Shown: in pieces, positions 45,167 through 53,295 of the stretch
Layout: each line of letters opens with the position of its first letter
How positions within the stretch are numbered: position 1 is the stretch's first letter
DNA from: JBEBGV01 sp040081265
GTDB taxonomy: Bacteria > Acidobacteriota > Vicinamibacteria > Vicinamibacterales > UBA2999
Direction: 5' to 3'
Length of the DNA: 64,000 nucleotides
NCBI GenBank assembly: GCA_040081265.1
Contig: JBEBGV010000013.1
Coordinates: 1 to 64,000, forward strand
Translations under genes and position numbers: made by a program
The notes under the pieces: generated by a model
Seen by the model: only the letters and a program-made list of their open reading frames with translations
The model's database searches: none
What the model was told of the DNA's origin: nothing

Positions 45167-45837
45167 AACTCGTCCACCACTCGCGCCACCTCTTCGGACA
45201 GGCGCGCGATGGCTTCCGCCATGTGCCAGCCGGCGCGGTTCCGACGCTCGACCCGATTCGACACCGCGCGAATCTGCGCGAAGGGCACGCCTTCGACCTG
45301 ACACGCGTACATGAAGGCTGCGCCCTCCATGGACTCCACGTCCGGTGCCCAGCGCTTGACGACCGTTTGAATGGACGACTCACGACCGTGCACGGTATTC
45401 ACGGTGATGCCATGAGCGTGTGGCAGGCGATCCACCGCGCGGGGCGGCGCCTGGTTCTCGAGGCGCCCGGACGGGAAGGACGGCTCGTCATGACCCAGAA
45501 GACCGAGTTCGACGATATCCAGGAATGAGTCGCCGTCTTCTGCTCCCAGTTCGCTCATCCGGTCAGACAGCACATGCACGACGGCGCCGGGGGCGAAGCG
45601 CGGGTTGAAGCTGCCGCACACGCCAACGTTCAACGCCAGCTCTGGCGGGTGCTCGCGCAAGGTCCTGGCGCACCAGACGGCGGTCTGAACCATTCCGACA
45701 CCGGTGATCAGCACGTCGATCTGGTGGCGACTGTGATGAATGCGCGCAAGGCGCGGTGACAGAGAGTAGCCCAGCGGCAGTGGGTCGAGGATCGGCTGGA
45801 TCTCAGCCACTGTGGCCGCGACCAGCAGGAGCCTCAT
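45163..45837 (-). CDS. mqnB: Futalosine hydrolase MqnB
   Basis: 224 aa nucleoside phosphorylase-fold protein. Start RLLLVAATVAEIQPIL; GVCGSFNPRFAPGAVV; GITVNTVHG; and the active-site VESMEGAAFMYAC followed by IRAVSNRVE. It releases hypoxanthine from futalosine or adenine from aminofutalosine. It is coupled with mqnD and follows the small secreted protein and the isc operon on the same strand. Confidence 0.9.
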   Translation of the reverse strand: MRLLLVAATVAEIQPILDPLPLGYSLSPRLARIHHSRHQIDVLITGVGMVQTAVWCARTLREHPPELALNVGVCGSFNPRFAPGAVVHVLSDRMSELGAEDGDSFLDIVELGLLGHDEPSFPSGRLENQAPPRAVDRLPHAHGITVNTVHGRESSIQTVVKRWAPDVESMEGAAFMYACQVEGVPFAQIRAVSNRVERRNRAGWHMAEAIARLSEEVARVVDEL

Positions 45838-45839
45838 CC

Positions 45840-46235
45840 CTACTTGAGCTTCCCCTGGAGCCAGCGCATCAGGGCGGAAAAATCCATGACCGGTGCGCGA
45901 TATTCCTTCGGGGTCATGACCTCGATCATCTCCTGATGCGTCGGCGCGCCATACGGAATCGGACCGCTGGGCAGGACATCGCCCGGTTCAAAGAACTGAA
46001 TCCTGGGCGCCTTGCCGAATACCTCGACTCGATAGCGCAGGCGGAACCCGTCCCAGTTCTCCTGTTCGGACGATTGACGCAGTCGCCTCTCCAAACGCTC
46101 CAGATCCAGGGGCAACCGGTCCACGTTGACCGCGGGGGCTTTGTCAGGTGTCGTGGACGCGCCGGTCTCCGCCACCTGAGCAGCTCCGTTGGTTCCAATC
46201 ATCAGTAGGAGTGCGACGACGATGAAGGCGCGCAT
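45840..46235 (-). CDS. Small secreted protein of unknown function
   Basis: 131 aa with a signal peptide (FIVVALLLMIGTNGAAQ). I recognise no family. The mature part is charged, with a helical LDLERLERRLRQSSEQENWDGF stretch and a Pro-rich middle (EPGDVLPSGPIPYGAP). It sits 27 bases after iscX and 2 bases before mqnB, so it belongs to the same transcript, although an exported protein has no obvious role with either pathway. Confidence 0.7.
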   Translation of the reverse strand: MRAFIVVALLLMIGTNGAAQVAETGASTTPDKAPAVNVDRLPLDLERLERRLRQSSEQENWDGFRLRYRVEVFGKAPRIQFFEPGDVLPSGPIPYGAPTHQEMIEVMTPKEYRAPVMDFSALMRWLQGKLK

Positions 46236-46262
46236 GGCAATGTCACCTCAGACGTGTCCGCG

Positions 46263-46469
46263 TTACTTCTGATTGTCCTTCCATTCTTCGTACCAAGCCA
46301 TCTGGATAGCTTCGAGCTTGGGTTCGTTCGACGCCTTCGGGTCATCGTCGAACCCGTCGAGTTCCAGGACCCTGGCCCGAAGATCGGTAAATCTCACCGT
46401 CAGGGGGTCAATCTCGGGGTGCCGCTCACAGAGCGCTATCGCGATATCTTCGGCGTCGAGCCATGTCAT
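46263..46469 (-). CDS. iscX: Fe-S assembly protein IscX
   Basis: 68 aa, matching the whole IscX length. Marks: MTWLDAEDIAIAL, PLTVRFTDL and the acidic FDDDPKASNEPKLEAIQMAWYEEW ending split over the last helices. It binds iron and IscS and tunes cluster assembly. Its start overlaps the fdx stop (ATGA). Last member of the isc operon. Confidence 0.93.
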   Translation of the reverse strand: MTWLDAEDIAIALCERHPEIDPLTVRFTDLRARVLELDGFDDDPKASNEPKLEAIQMAWYEEWKDNQK

Positions 46470-46879
46470 GGCTTGTCTCCCTGGCCGCCGGCTGCTACCG
46501 GTTCGGGCTGGCCGAGCTGGATGGCCCCACCCTCCTGCACGTAGTTTCGCGTATACATCGGGAACTCAGCCACGACGTCGCCCTTGATCACGGCCTGGCA
46601 GCCCAGTCTGGACGAGACGGTCAGCTCCCAGGCAGTGTCGAGTCGATCAGCTTCGTTGTCTTCCATGTCGCTGAGGTTCTGGGCGCCCTCACGAATGATC
46701 AGGTGGCACGTGGTACAGGCGCAGCTGCCGCCGCACGCATGCTCCAGGTGCACGCCCGCATTCATCGCAAGGTCGAGAAACGATTCCGGCAGGCCGTGTT
46801 CCTGAAACGGCAGCTTGCCGTGCTCGAACTCGACGGTCTTCTGCGTCTTGTCACGCAGGATGAAGGTCACTTTAGGCAC
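46466..46879 (-). CDS. fdx: ISC-type [2Fe-2S] ferredoxin
   Basis: 137 aa, adrenodoxin-like: cluster ligands in HACGGSCACTTCHL plus a later RLGCQ. It donates electrons for cluster assembly. The C-terminus is about 25 residues longer than E. coli Fdx, with a Gly/Pro-rich tail (PEPVAAGGQGDKP). It lies 12 bases after hscA. Confidence 0.94.
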   Translation of the reverse strand: MPKVTFILRDKTQKTVEFEHGKLPFQEHGLPESFLDLAMNAGVHLEHACGGSCACTTCHLIIREGAQNLSDMEDNEADRLDTAWELTVSSRLGCQAVIKGDVVAEFPMYTRNYVQEGGAIQLGQPEPVAAGGQGDKP

Positions 46880-46891
46880 TGAACGGTTCCA

Positions 46892-48751
46892 TCAGATCGA
46901 ATCCACACTCTTACCCGTCAGCGCCTCACGCACGCTGCGGTTCATCATGACTTCAGCCAGGTGCCTGGTTGCATGGTTGAGTGTGTCGGTGCGCGAATGA
47001 ATCGCGGCGCGGTCGCCGCCGTCCATCACACTCTTCAACGCTGACAGGGAATCGTTGATCCCCGTCAGTTCGCCGGGCGCCAGCGCGTCGGCCGCGATGG
47101 CAGCGAAATCCGGGTGGCGCAGGGTCTTCTCGGTCGCATTGATGACCGATTCGGCTTCGTTCCGCGTCTCGATCAGCAGGCGGGCTTCGAAGTCGGCCTC
47201 GGCGTGTTCGAACGACTCGATCAGCATCCGCTCGACCTCTTCGTCGGTGAGCCCGTACGACGGCTTCACCTCGACGGTCTGCTCGATGCCTGTCCGTAGT
47301 TCGCGTGCGCTGGCGCTGAGGATGCCGTTGGCGTCGATCTGGAACCTGACCTCGATCCGGGGCATCCCCGCCGGCATGGGCGGGATGCCGCGCAGCTTGA
47401 ACCTGGCGAGCGAACGACAGTCGTCGGCCATCTCGCGCTCGCCCTGCAGCACGTGCAGATCGACGGCTGTCTGGTTGTCGACGCCAGTCGAGAACATCTC
47501 CCGGCCACTGGCCGGGACCGTGGAGTTCCTGAGAATGATCTTCGACACCACACCGCCCATCGTCTCGATGCCGAGCGACAACGGTGTCACGTCGAGCAGC
47601 AGCAGCTCGCGACGCCCGCTGATCAGAATGTCGGCCTGCACTGCAGCCCCGAGTGCAACGACCTCGTCGGGATTGAGGCTGCTGTGCGGCGTACGGCCGA
47701 ACAGTTCCTCGACCAGCCGTCGGACCAGGGGAATCCGCGTCGATCCGCCGACGAGCACGACCTCGTCCACGTCGGCAGGTGTGAGCCCGGCGTCGACAAG
47801 CGCCAGACGGCATGGTTCGAGCGTGCGATCCACGAGCGGGCGGATGAGCGTCTCGAATTCCTGACGCGTCACGGTCCTGCGATAGCCTGACGGCAGACCG
47901 TCGCCAGGCTCGACGACCAGTTCGGCCGAATCGTGTTCCGAAAGGTCCCACTTGGCGCGGATCGCCGCCTTCCGGATCGCCTGGATGACGGCAGGCGTCG
48001 GCATCTGACCCGATGTGGCGCGAAGGTCAGCCAGCACCCTGGCAACCAGTTCGAGGTCGACATCATCGCCACCGAGATGCGTGTCGCCGTTGGTCGCCAG
48101 CACCTGGAACGTCCGGTCTTCAACCCTGAGAATCGAGATGTCGAACGTGCCGCCGCCAAGGTCGTAGACAGCCACCACGCCGCGGTCGCGCGCATCGAGA
48201 CCGTAGGCCAGCGCCGCAGCGGTCGGCTCGTTGATGATGCGCAGCACCTCGAGGCCGGCAAGCCGGCCTGCATCGCGGGTGGCCGTACGCTGCGCGTCGT
48301 TGAAGTATGCGGGCACGGTAATCACCGCCCGGTCCACCTCGAAATCAAAATCGCCGCGCTCCCGGAAGTAGTCCTCGGCCCGGCGCTTCAGCTCGCGCAG
48401 CACGAAGGCGGAGATCTCGGGAGGCGTGAACTGCCTGTCGCCCAGGCCGATCCGCACAACGCCTGCAGGGTCACCGCTGACCATGAAGGGGAGGAACGAG
48501 GCTTCGCCTGACACGTCCTCGATACCACGGCCCATGAACCGCTTCACCGAGTAGACGGTCCGTCCAGGCGCGGTCAGCAGGCGACGCTGAGCCTCGCGTC
48601 CGACAAACACCGTTCCCTCCTCGTCGACCGACACGATCGACGGCACCAGGCCGTCGCCGGCCGCGTCGCGGATGATCGTCGGCTGTCCGTCCTGCGAGCA
48701 GGCGACCAGGCTGTTGGTCGTCCCCAGATCGATGCCAACGACGTTAGCCAC
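46892..48751 (-). CDS. hscA: Hsp70-type chaperone HscA
   Basis: 619 aa. The start VVGIDLGTTNSLVA, the ATPase motifs VPAYFNDAQRTATRDAG and YDLGGGTFDISILRV, and the substrate domain (LLLDVTPLSLGIETMGG) identify an Hsp70. Its length and operon place make it HscA rather than DnaK. It binds the LPPVK segment of IscU and promotes cluster transfer. Its start overlaps the end of hscB by 8 bases. Confidence 0.95.
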   Translation of the reverse strand: MANVVGIDLGTTNSLVACSQDGQPTIIRDAAGDGLVPSIVSVDEEGTVFVGREAQRRLLTAPGRTVYSVKRFMGRGIEDVSGEASFLPFMVSGDPAGVVRIGLGDRQFTPPEISAFVLRELKRRAEDYFRERGDFDFEVDRAVITVPAYFNDAQRTATRDAGRLAGLEVLRIINEPTAAALAYGLDARDRGVVAVYDLGGGTFDISILRVEDRTFQVLATNGDTHLGGDDVDLELVARVLADLRATSGQMPTPAVIQAIRKAAIRAKWDLSEHDSAELVVEPGDGLPSGYRRTVTRQEFETLIRPLVDRTLEPCRLALVDAGLTPADVDEVVLVGGSTRIPLVRRLVEELFGRTPHSSLNPDEVVALGAAVQADILISGRRELLLLDVTPLSLGIETMGGVVSKIILRNSTVPASGREMFSTGVDNQTAVDLHVLQGEREMADDCRSLARFKLRGIPPMPAGMPRIEVRFQIDANGILSASARELRTGIEQTVEVKPSYGLTDEEVERMLIESFEHAEADFEARLLIETRNEAESVINATEKTLRHPDFAAIAADALAPGELTGINDSLSALKSVMDGGDRAAIHSRTDTLNHATRHLAEVMMNRSVREALTGKSVDSI

Positions 48752-49463
48752 GGGCCTCGCCCTGCTGGCGCTGCTGCTCGATGGTCGAGATCAGGTTGGT
48801 GATGTAGTTACGCTCGAGCATCTGCTCGCGCAGTGCATTGAGCGTCGCGCGTCGCGCGTCTGGCGTGGTGCCGGCGTCCAGCGCGTCCCACTGCGCCACC
48901 AGTTCCTCGAGCCGCAGCTCATGTCGTTCGCGCTTGCGCTCGATGGGTGTCCGGGCGGCGGCAAGACGGGCTTCCACCGCCGCGCCATCGGCTCCACTCG
49001 TGCGCATCTCGCGGATCTCGTCGAGCTCTTCGTTGAGCGCAAAGACCTCTTCGAGCAGCGACGCCGGCACCTGCATGCTGCCTGGCGTGATGGTGTGCAT
49101 CGGCGGGAGCCCCTCGAGCGAGAGCAGGTACTCCACACGAGCCGGGAGACTGCGGAGAACACGATAGGCGTCGTTGAGATAGGACGAGCGCTCCAGGCTG
49201 GCGAGCCGCTCGGATGAGGTCGCGTTGTGAAAGAAGTCCGGATGAAACTGCCGGCTCAGCTGGCGGAACCGTCGTTCGAGGTCGCGAGGATCGATGGCGA
49301 GCAGACGAGGCAGGCCGAAGAACGTGAAGTAGTCGCCATGCCGTCCGAGCGCGAGGATGCGGCTGCACTGCCGGCAGAAATGCTCGTCAACGGGCGCGCC
49401 TGCGCCACAGTTACCGCATTCAAGCGTTGAGACCGAGCGAACGGGAATCGATTTGAGTGTCAT
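48744..49463 (-). CDS. hscB: J-domain co-chaperone HscB with N-terminal zinc-ribbon motif
   Basis: 239 aa. Residues about 40-110 are the J domain with HPD in QFHPDFFH; the rest is the HscB C-terminal helical domain (ASLLEEVFALNEELDEI) that binds IscU. The N-terminus carries CGNC...CRQC (residues about 16-34), a four-cysteine site absent from E. coli HscB (171 aa) but known in eukaryotic HSC20. It stimulates the HscA ATPase. Confidence 0.92.
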   Translation of the reverse strand: MTLKSIPVRSVSTLECGNCGAGAPVDEHFCRQCSRILALGRHGDYFTFFGLPRLLAIDPRDLERRFRQLSRQFHPDFFHNATSSERLASLERSSYLNDAYRVLRSLPARVEYLLSLEGLPPMHTITPGSMQVPASLLEEVFALNEELDEIREMRTSGADGAAVEARLAAARTPIERKRERHELRLEELVAQWDALDAGTTPDARRATLNALREQMLERNYITNLISTIEQQRQQGEARG

Positions 49464-49495
49464 CTGTGCGGAGCCCGACGTGCGCTCCCCGGATA

Positions 49496-49822
49496 TCAGG
49501 CGCCGAACGAGCTGCCGCAGCCACAGGTCTGCGTCGCGTTCGGATTGTGAAACACGAAGCCCTTGCCGAGCAGGGCTGCGTCGTAGTCCAGCCGCGTCCC
49601 CTTCAGGAACAGGTAGCTCTTCTTGTCGACGAAAATCTTGGCTCCTTCGACACCCTCGAACACCTCGTCGCCGACTCGAGCCACTTTCTCCCAGGCGAAG
49701 GTATAGCTGAGGCCCGAGCAGCCGCCGCCCTTGACACCGACACGAAGGCCGCCATCGCTGATGCCCTGTTTGGCCATCAATGACTTGATCTTGAGCGCGG
49801 CACCTTCGGAAATTTCAATCAT
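49496..49822 (-). CDS. iscA: A-type Fe-S carrier IscA
   Basis: 108 aa from the ATG at 49822 (MIEISEGAALKIKSLM is the usual start). The three conserved cysteines are in GGGCSGLSY and the ending CGCGSSF. It carries iron or [2Fe-2S]/[4Fe-4S] clusters to targets. A GC-rich hairpin of the CCTAC family lies between it and iscU, and might modulate expression within the operon. Confidence 0.93.
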   Translation of the reverse strand: MIEISEGAALKIKSLMAKQGISDGGLRVGVKGGGCSGLSYTFAWEKVARVGDEVFEGVEGAKIFVDKKSYLFLKGTRLDYDAALLGKGFVFHNPNATQTCGCGSSFGA

Positions 49823-49836
49823 CGTTGTCGTCACAC

Positions 49837-49860
49837 GGCGGACCTGAAGGTCCGCCCTAC
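49837..49860. repeat. GC-rich hairpin, CCTAC family, inside the isc operon
   Basis: GGCGGACCT-GA-AGGTCCGCC followed by CTAC, a perfect 9-bp stem in the gap between iscU and iscA. Confidence 0.75.
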
Positions 49861-49875
49861 GCACCGGTCCAGGGA

Positions 49876-50307
49876 TTACGCGCTGGGCGCGGCGTGCATC
49901 TGGGCAGCCGATACCTCGGTGTCCTCGCCCTGCTTGCGCTTGTAGTCGGCGATCGCCGCCTTGATCGCGTCCTCAGCCAGGACCGAACAGTGAATCTTCA
50001 CCGGCGGCAGCGCCAGTTCGTTCACGATGTCGGTGTTCTTGATCGCGAGCGCCTGGTCAACAGTCTTGCCCTTCAACCATTCGGTCGCCAGGCTCGAACT
50101 CGCGATCGCCGAGCCGCAACCAAACGTCTTGAACTTGGCGTCGTCGATGACACCGGTTTCGGGATTGATCCGCACCTGCAGCTTCATCACGTCGCCGCAT
50201 TCGGGCGCACCGACCAGTCCGGTGCCTACGTGCGCATCGTCTTTCGGGAGCGACCCGACGTTACGCGGGTTCTCGTAGTGATCCAGGACCTTGTTCGAAT
50301 AAGCCAT
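49876..50307 (-). CDS. iscU: Fe-S scaffold protein IscU
   Basis: 143 aa from the ATG at 50307 (MAYSNKVLDHYENPRNVG); the frame extends nine codons upstream. Ligands: Cys in APECGDVM with its Asp, Cys in FGCGSAIASSS, Cys in HCSVLAEDA; the HscA-binding LPPVK precedes the last. It builds clusters from IscS sulfur. A tail of about 15 residues (VSAAQMHAAPSA) is extra. The stop of iscS is 12 bases upstream. Confidence 0.95.
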   Translation of the reverse strand: MAYSNKVLDHYENPRNVGSLPKDDAHVGTGLVGAPECGDVMKLQVRINPETGVIDDAKFKTFGCGSAIASSSLATEWLKGKTVDQALAIKNTDIVNELALPPVKIHCSVLAEDAIKAAIADYKRKQGEDTEVSAAQMHAAPSA

Positions 50308-50318
50308 GTGCGTTGCTC

Positions 50319-51533
50319 CTAGTGCGTGACCCACTGCATCTTCGAGAGGTCGACACCTTCCTTGACCATCTCGTAGAGGGGCGACATCTCGCGCAGACGC
50401 TTCACGACCGTGGCCATGCGCTCGACCACGTAGTCGACCTCTTCTTCCGTCGTGAACCGGCCGAGCCCGAAACGAATTGACGAATGCGCCAGATCGTCGC
50501 CGGCGCCGAGGGCCTTCAGCACATACGACGGTTCGAGGCTCGCCGATGTGCAGGCCGACCCGGACGACACCGCCACGTCGCTGATACCCATCAGCAGTGA
50601 CTCGCCTTCAACGTAGGCAAAGCTGACGTTCAAGCTGTGCGGCAGCCGATGCTCCATCGATCCATTCACGTAGATCTCATCGAGTTGACGATGGAGGCCC
50701 TCGTTGAGGCGATCGCGGAGCGTGCGAAGACGCTCACCTTCGGTGGCCATCTCCGCCTTGGCAATCGCTGCCGCCTTGCCGAGCCCGACGATGCCGGGCA
50801 CGTTCAGGGTGCCCGATCGCATACCGCGCTCGTGCCCGCCTCCGCTGATCTGCTCGGAGAGGAGGACGCGAGGATTGCGTCGCCGGACGTAGAGCGCGCC
50901 GACACCCTTGGGCCCGTACATCTTGTGGGCAGTCAGTGAGACCAGATCGACCTTCAACGCGTTCACATCGAAGGGAATCTTGCCAACGGCCTGAACCGCA
51001 TCGGTGTGGAAGAGGATGCCCTTCTCCTTCGCGATGGCGCCGATCTCGGCGATCGGCTGCAACACGCCGATCTCGTTGTTCGCCGTCATGATGGTGATGA
51101 GAATGGTCTTGTCGGTGATCGCCGCGCGCAGGTCGTCGAGCGAGATGCGGCCGTCCTTCTGCACCGGCAGATAGGTGACCCGCGCCCCCTGTTTCTCGAG
51201 CTTCTTGCAGGTGTCGATGACGGCTTTGTGTTCCGTCACGCAGGTGATGATGTGGTTGCCCTTCTCGCGATACATCTCGGCAACGCCCTTGATCGCCAGG
51301 TTGTTCGACTCGGTGGCGCCGCTCGTGAAGATGATTTCCTTCACGTTGGCACCAATGAGATCGGCCACCTGCTGGCGCGCCTGTTCGACCGCCTGCTCAC
51401 CCGCCCAGCCGAAGGCATGGTTGCGACTGGCGGCGTTGCCGAACTGTTCGGTGAAGAACGGCAGCATCGCCTCGAGCACCCGTGGATCGACGGGCGTCGT
51501 GGCGTGGTAATCCATGTAAATTGGAATCTTCAT
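50319..51533 (-). CDS. iscS: Cysteine desulfurase IscS
   Basis: 404 aa, full length. PLP lysine in SLTAHKMYGPKGVGALYVRR, catalytic Cys in SSGSACTSASLEPSYVLKALG with the long group-I loop, and the start IYMDYHATTPVDPRVL. It supplies persulfide sulfur for clusters and possibly for the CysO/MoeZ system next door. Its start overlaps the iscR stop (ATGA). Confidence 0.96.
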   Translation of the reverse strand: MKIPIYMDYHATTPVDPRVLEAMLPFFTEQFGNAASRNHAFGWAGEQAVEQARQQVADLIGANVKEIIFTSGATESNNLAIKGVAEMYREKGNHIITCVTEHKAVIDTCKKLEKQGARVTYLPVQKDGRISLDDLRAAITDKTILITIMTANNEIGVLQPIAEIGAIAKEKGILFHTDAVQAVGKIPFDVNALKVDLVSLTAHKMYGPKGVGALYVRRRNPRVLLSEQISGGGHERGMRSGTLNVPGIVGLGKAAAIAKAEMATEGERLRTLRDRLNEGLHRQLDEIYVNGSMEHRLPHSLNVSFAYVEGESLLMGISDVAVSSGSACTSASLEPSYVLKALGAGDDLAHSSIRFGLGRFTTEEEVDYVVERMATVVKRLREMSPLYEMVKEGVDLSKMQWVTH

Positions 51534-51982
51534 CGTCGTAATACCGCCACCGGTGCCGGACTCGTGCCGAGCACCGCGTCGCTCGCCATCTCAGCCAGGC
51601 TGACCGTGCCCAGCGCCGCCACAATGCGTTCCTTGATCTGCCACAGCGGATCGCGAATGCTGCACTTGTTGAACTGCTCGCAGTCGTTGTTTTCCACCGA
51701 GCAGGCGGTGACCGTGAACGGGCCGTCAATCGCCTGAATCACGTCTGCCACGCTGATACCCGCCGACGGTCGGCTGAGGGCGTAGCCGCCCCGAGTGCCC
51801 TGAGTCGAGACCAGGAGCCCCGTGCGCACCAGGCGCTGGAGAACCTTGGCCATCAGCTCGATGGGAATGTCGTACTGCTCGGCGATTTCGCGGGCGCTCG
51901 TCGAGTTCAGGGCGGACGACTTCTGCGCCAGATGTTTCATGGCGATCAGTGCGTAGTCTGCTTTTTTCGAGAGCCTCAGCAT
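51530..51982 (-). CDS. iscR: Fe-S sensing Rrf2-family regulator IscR
   Basis: 150 aa. The Rrf2 winged helix (MLRLSKKADYALIAMKHLA, ELMAKVLQRLVRTGLL, GGYALSRP) is followed by the [2Fe-2S] cysteines in ACSVENNDCEQFNKCSI (spacing C-x6-C-x4-C; the E. coli protein has C-x5-C-x5-C). It represses the isc operon when loaded with a cluster. It is the first gene of the operon and has an operator over its own promoter. Confidence 0.94.
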   Translation of the reverse strand: MLRLSKKADYALIAMKHLAQKSSALNSTSAREIAEQYDIPIELMAKVLQRLVRTGLLVSTQGTRGGYALSRPSAGISVADVIQAIDGPFTVTACSVENNDCEQFNKCSIRDPLWQIKERIVAALGTVSLAEMASDAVLGTSPAPVAVLRR

Positions 51983-51991
51983 GGTTGTTCT

Positions 51992-52016
51992 AAATACGAC
52001 CGCAGTTGTCGTAGTT
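51992..52016 (-). promoter_or_regulatory. IscR type-1-like operator
   Basis: TACGAC-CGCAGTT-GTCGTA is a perfect 6+7+6 inverted repeat (51995-52013) within AT-richer flanks. GAC-N7-GTC spacing and several outer positions match the type-1 IscR consensus (ATASYYGACTRWWWYRGTCRRSTAT). It overlaps the -10 element and start site of the iscR promoter, as expected for autorepression. Confidence 0.75.
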
Positions 52017-52041
52017 TAAGACACCTCGTGAATGCCGTCAA
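52013..52041 (-). promoter_or_regulatory. isc operon promoter
   Basis: On the minus strand: -35 TTGACG (52036-52041), a spacer of exactly 17, and -10 TAAACT (52013-52018). Transcription would start near 52006, about 24 bases before the iscR ATG. Confidence 0.75.
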
Positions 52042-52064
52042 GAACGGTCGCCATTACAGGTCGA

Positions 52065-52110
52065 GGGGTCTGACCCCGGTCTGACCCCGGTCTGACCCTG
52101 GTCTGACCCC
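52065..52110. repeat. 11-bp repeat array, four units
   Basis: Four GGTCTGACCC(C/T) units, identical over 47 bases to the array at 20082. It abuts the MoeZ-like stop codon at 52111 and ends 24 bases before the -35 of the isc promoter. Confidence 0.95.
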
Positions 52111-53295
52111 TCAGTACTTCGGCTGAGACGGGTCCACCTTGTCGATCCAGTCCAGGATGCCGCCCTTCAGGTTCTTCATCTTCCCGAACCCGACGGTGCG
52201 GAGGAAGTCGAGCGCCTTCTGGCTCCGGCCGCCCATCTTGCACTGCAGGATGATTTCCTGGTCTTTCGGGAGTTCCTGATACCGCCTCGGCAATTCACCG
52301 AGAGGGATCAGTGTTGAACCCGCGATCCGGTTGATCTGGTACTCGTTGGGTTCGCGCACATCGAGGATGAACAGTTTGTCGCCCGCGTCCAGCCGCTGCT
52401 TGAGTCGGGTCGACGTGATTTCCCACTCGCTCTCACCGGTCACAGGCACCACCGTTGATTGCGGCTCAGGAACGATGCCGCAAAACTGTTCGTAATCGAT
52501 GAGCTTGGTCACCGTTGGATGGGTGCCACACACCGGGCAGTCCGGATCCTTGCGCAGCTTCAGCTCGCGGAAACGCATCTTGAGCGCGTCGTAGATCATG
52601 AAGCGCCCGATGAGGGGCTCGCCGATGCCGAGCATCAGCTTGATGGTCTCGGTGGCCTGGATGACGCCGATGATGCCGGGCAGCACGCCGAGTACACCAC
52701 CCTCGGCGCAGCTCGGAACGAGCCCTGGCGGCGGTGGCTCCGGATACAGGCACCGGTAGCACGGGCCATCCTTGGTCGCAAATACCGACGCCTGGCCTTC
52801 GAAGCGGAAGATGCTGCCGTAGGCGTTTGGCTTGTGACCGCTCAGGACGCACGCATCGTTCACCAGATACCGCGTCGGGAAGTTATCGGTGCCGTCGAGG
52901 ATGACGTCGTACGGCTTGAACAGCTCAAGCGCGTTCTCAGAAGACAGCGCCACCTCATAGCCATCCACCTGCACGTGGGGATTGATGTCATTGATCCGGC
53001 TTCGCGCGGACGCCAGCTTCGAACGACCAACATCGGACGTTCCGTGGAGCAGCTGTCGCTGCAGGTTGCTGAAGTCGACCACGTCGAAATCGACGACACC
53101 GATACGGCCCACACCGGCTGCCGCGAGATACATCGCCGCGGGAGAACCCAGACCGCCCGCGCCGATGCACAGGACGCTCGACTCCTTCAGCTTCCGCTGA
53201 CCGTCGATACCGACCTCCGGCATGATCAGGTGGCGGCTATACCGCTTGATCTCCTCGGCCGAGAGTTCCGTCGCCGCAGCGGCGGGCGTCACCAC
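52111..53295 (-). CDS. MoeZ/MoeB-type adenylyltransferase with rhodanese domain
   Basis: 394 aa from a GTG start. The E1-like domain shows GAGGLGSPAAMYLAAAGVG, DFDVVDFSNLQRQLLH, the zinc cysteines CYRC and CPVC, and the C-terminal rhodanese domain (about 300-394) has the active-site loop LQCKMGGRSQ. It adenylates the C-terminal glycine of a sulfur carrier and transfers sulfur to it. Its partner is the ThiS/MoaD-like gene it overlaps by 7 bases. Confidence 0.93.
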   Translation of the reverse strand: MVTPAAAATELSAEEIKRYSRHLIMPEVGIDGQRKLKESSVLCIGAGGLGSPAAMYLAAAGVGRIGVVDFDVVDFSNLQRQLLHGTSDVGRSKLASARSRINDINPHVQVDGYEVALSSENALELFKPYDVILDGTDNFPTRYLVNDACVLSGHKPNAYGSIFRFEGQASVFATKDGPCYRCLYPEPPPPGLVPSCAEGGVLGVLPGIIGVIQATETIKLMLGIGEPLIGRFMIYDALKMRFRELKLRKDPDCPVCGTHPTVTKLIDYEQFCGIVPEPQSTVVPVTGESEWEITSTRLKQRLDAGDKLFILDVREPNEYQINRIAGSTLIPLGELPRRYQELPKDQEIILQCKMGGRSQKALDFLRTVGFGKMKNLKGGILDWIDKVDPSQPKY

